NCBI GenBank assembly: GCA_041601535.1
Contig: JBFIHZ010000155.1
Location: 1-8,728 of the forward strand
Reading direction: 5' to 3'
DNA length: 8,728 nucleotides
Origin: JBFIHZ01 sp041601535
GTDB lineage: Bacteria; Pseudomonadota; Gammaproteobacteria; Xanthomonadales; SZUA-36
The notes beneath the pieces were generated by a model, which saw only the letters and a list, made by a program, of their open reading frames with translations, had not been told where the DNA came from and did no database searches. The translations under genes were made by a program, and so were the position numbers. Every line of letters starts with the position of its first letter. Within the stretch, counting starts at the first letter, position 1. Positions 8,087 through 8,728 of this stretch are shown one piece after another.

Positions 8087-8409
8087 GTCCAGCGGACGAC
8101 ACAGCAGTGGCCGCGGTGCGTGTGGTACTGCCTTTCCATTTGCGTAACCTGGCATCGGTCAGCGACGAAGTGACCCTGCAGGTAACCAGGCCCGTGACCA
8201 CCAACACCATCCTGGGTGCGCTGGAGGCCCGCTACCCCATGTTGCAAGGTACGGTCCGTGAACATGTCACCAAACAGCGCCGCCCCAAGGTGCGTTTCTT
8301 TGCCAACAACGAAGACATTACGCATCAGCCACCTGATCAGCCACTGGCCGATGCGGTAAGCAATGGCGACACGCCGTTTATGATCATCGGGGCCATAGCC
8401 GGTGGCTGA
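8083..8409 (+). CDS. MoaD/ThiS-type ubiquitin-fold protein with C-terminal Gly-Gly
   Basis: A 108-residue beta-grasp protein. RVVLPFHLRNLASV (13-26) is the first hairpin typical of MoaD-like proteins. TTNTILGALEARYPML is the central helix, RPKVRFFANNEDIT the following strand, and PLADAV...DTPFMIIGAIAGG the end. The last two codons are GGT GGC, so the diglycine is exposed without processing. E1-like enzymes adenylate such a terminus and convert it to a thiocarboxylate or use it for conjugation. It is longer than ThiS (about 66) and MoaD (about 81), mainly through about ten N-terminal residues and an insertion around RREH/QRRP (positions about 65-72). The start overlaps the propeller stop by ATGA and its nearest GGAAG is 13 nt away, so translation probably depends on coupling. 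The presumed activating enzyme is the ThiF-like protein encoded at 5716-6813. Confidence 0.88.
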
Positions 8410-8425
8410 GCGGACTCCGGCTTGA

Positions 8426-8454
8426 TTGAAGGCGGGGCACGACCCCGTCTTCGA
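8426..8454 (+). terminator. Strong hairpin after the ubiquitin-fold gene
   Basis: GAAGGCGGGG (8428-8437) pairs with CCCCGTCTTC (8443-8452) as a 10-bp stem with one G-T wobble and a 5-nt loop CACGA; two more pairs are possible outside (one a wobble). It begins 17 nt after the stop codon. There is no T-run beyond TCTTC, so it may terminate weakly or protect the mRNA 3' end of the three-gene unit. Confidence 0.5.
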
Positions 8455-8498
8455 CGCCAGGCAGGAATATTTCAGCCACGTGCAATGAGAGGGTAACC

Positions 8499-8558
8499 AT
8501 GACCACGGCATCCCAGCCAGCCACCGCAGGTGGTAAGATATCGGTTGCACAGCCCTAG
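8499..8558 (+). CDS. Possible 19-residue small ORF with good ribosome-binding site
   Basis: ATG at 8499 is preceded by GAGAGGG (8487-8493) with a 5-nt gap, the best ribosome-binding sequence in this intergenic region. It encodes MTTASQPATAGGKISVAQP then TAG. No family is recognised. It could be a leader peptide for the downstream ABC gene, a small protein, or chance. Confidence 0.25.
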   Translation: MTTASQPATAGGKISVAQP

Positions 8559-8567
8559 CGAATCGAT

Positions 8568-8583
8568 GTCGGTTTGAACCGAC
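8568..8583. promoter_or_regulatory. 16-bp palindrome upstream of the ABC-type ATPase gene
   Basis: GTCGGTTTGAACCGAC has perfect 7-bp arms around TG. It lies 29 nt before the ABC gene start and 2 nt before a 9-codon leader ORF. As DNA it is operator-like; as RNA it can form a 6-bp hairpin with a TTGA loop. Confidence 0.4.
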
Positions 8584-8585
8584 GC

Positions 8586-8615
8586 ATGAAATCAAGCCCA
8601 ACAACATTTCGATGA
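8586..8615 (+). CDS. Possible 9-residue leader ORF coupled to the ABC gene
   Basis: The frame MKSSPTTFR ends in TGA at 8613-8615, overlapping the ATG at 8612 as ATGA. The downstream start has no clear ribosome-binding site of its own, so termination-reinitiation from this leader is possible. The leader ATG itself has no obvious ribosome-binding site, which weakens the case. Confidence 0.2.
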   Translation: MKSSPTTFR

Positions 8616-8728
8616 AACATACTCTTTTGCAGCTGGAAAACCAGCTGGTGCGCCCGGACAACCGCGCCGATCGCGCTTTTTCACTCAACTGGACCTGGAA
8701 TGCCGGCGAACAGTGGGTAATTTTAGGC
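8612..8728 (+). CDS. ABC-type ATPase, N-terminal fragment (possibly ModF-like), runs off right edge
   Basis: Thirty-nine codons are visible. The order LLQLENQLVR (5-14), FSLNWTWNAGEQW (23-35), VILG (36-39) matches the start of an ABC nucleotide-binding domain: first strands, the x-x-G-E turn (G32-E33), and then the beta strand whose final Gly opens the Walker A loop. The window ends exactly before the rest of Walker A, so NTP binding cannot be confirmed. The W residue before the Walker strand (GEQW) and the lack of a membrane segment recall ModF/PhrA-type tandem ATPases, but this is a guess from 39 residues. The gene lies 202 bp after the ubiquitin-fold gene, beyond a strong hairpin, and is probably a separate unit. 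Confidence 0.65.
   Translation, partial: MKHTLLQLENQLVRPDNRADRAFSLNWTWNAGEQWVILG
8630..8647 (+). repeat. Inverted repeat within the first codons of the ABC gene
   Basis: CAGCTGG (8630-8636) and CCAGCTG (8641-8647) flank AAAA. It lies 16 nt after the ATG and would form a hairpin in the mRNA near the initiating ribosome. Confidence 0.35.

Noticed and set aside
8568..8590. tRNA-like T-arm (GGTTTGAACC) near the right end
   Set aside because: The 5-bp stem leaves only a 6-nt loop, the C56 position is not met, and no acceptor stem, anticodon arm or CCA is found around it; it is better read as a palindrome.

Overview
This 8.7-kb window is chromosomal, GC-rich bacterial DNA, most likely from a gammaproteobacterium. 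That placement is an inference from the protein repertoire (Lrp/AsnC regulator, Tat-dependent DUF1501 with its DUF1800 partner, ilvM-like ACT protein); no rRNA or tRNA is present to confirm it. I see no transposase, integrase, phage gene, CRISPR array or tRNA.

Left part, minus strand (1-4952). The window opens inside an APC-superfamily amino-acid permease (N-terminal 214 residues, running off the left edge). After a gene-free 262 bp lies a two-gene operon: a DUF1800 protein with a Sec-type signal peptide, then a DUF1501 protein with a twin-arginine signal peptide. The two share an ATGA stop/start overlap. Both should act outside the cytoplasm, and the function of the pair is unknown. Upstream, also on the minus strand, is a 121-residue protein with a C-terminal ACT-like domain.

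Middle (4950-5715). The ACT gene is divergent from an Lrp/AsnC-family regulator on the plus strand. Their roughly 110-bp AT-rich spacer contains an 18-bp inverted repeat with 7-bp perfect arms, a good operator candidate.

Right part, plus strand (5716-8409). Three genes look like one functional unit: a ThiF/MoeB-type E1-like adenylyltransferase with a C-terminal extra domain, a cytoplasmic beta-propeller with six Asp-box (BNR) motifs, and a MoaD/ThiS-type ubiquitin-fold protein ending exactly in Gly-Gly. The propeller and ubiquitin-fold genes overlap by ATGA. No thiamine, molybdopterin, cysteine-synthase, E2 or JAB-peptidase gene is visible, so this is an orphan sulfur-carrier or ubiquitin-like activation module with a propeller of unknown role. 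It is the most interesting item in the window. A strong hairpin follows it.

Right edge (8410-8728). A short region holds a 19-codon ORF with a good ribosome-binding site, a 16-bp palindrome and a 9-codon leader whose stop overlaps the next start. Then comes the first 39 codons of an ABC-type ATPase, cut at the first glycine of its Walker A motif; it is possibly ModF-like.
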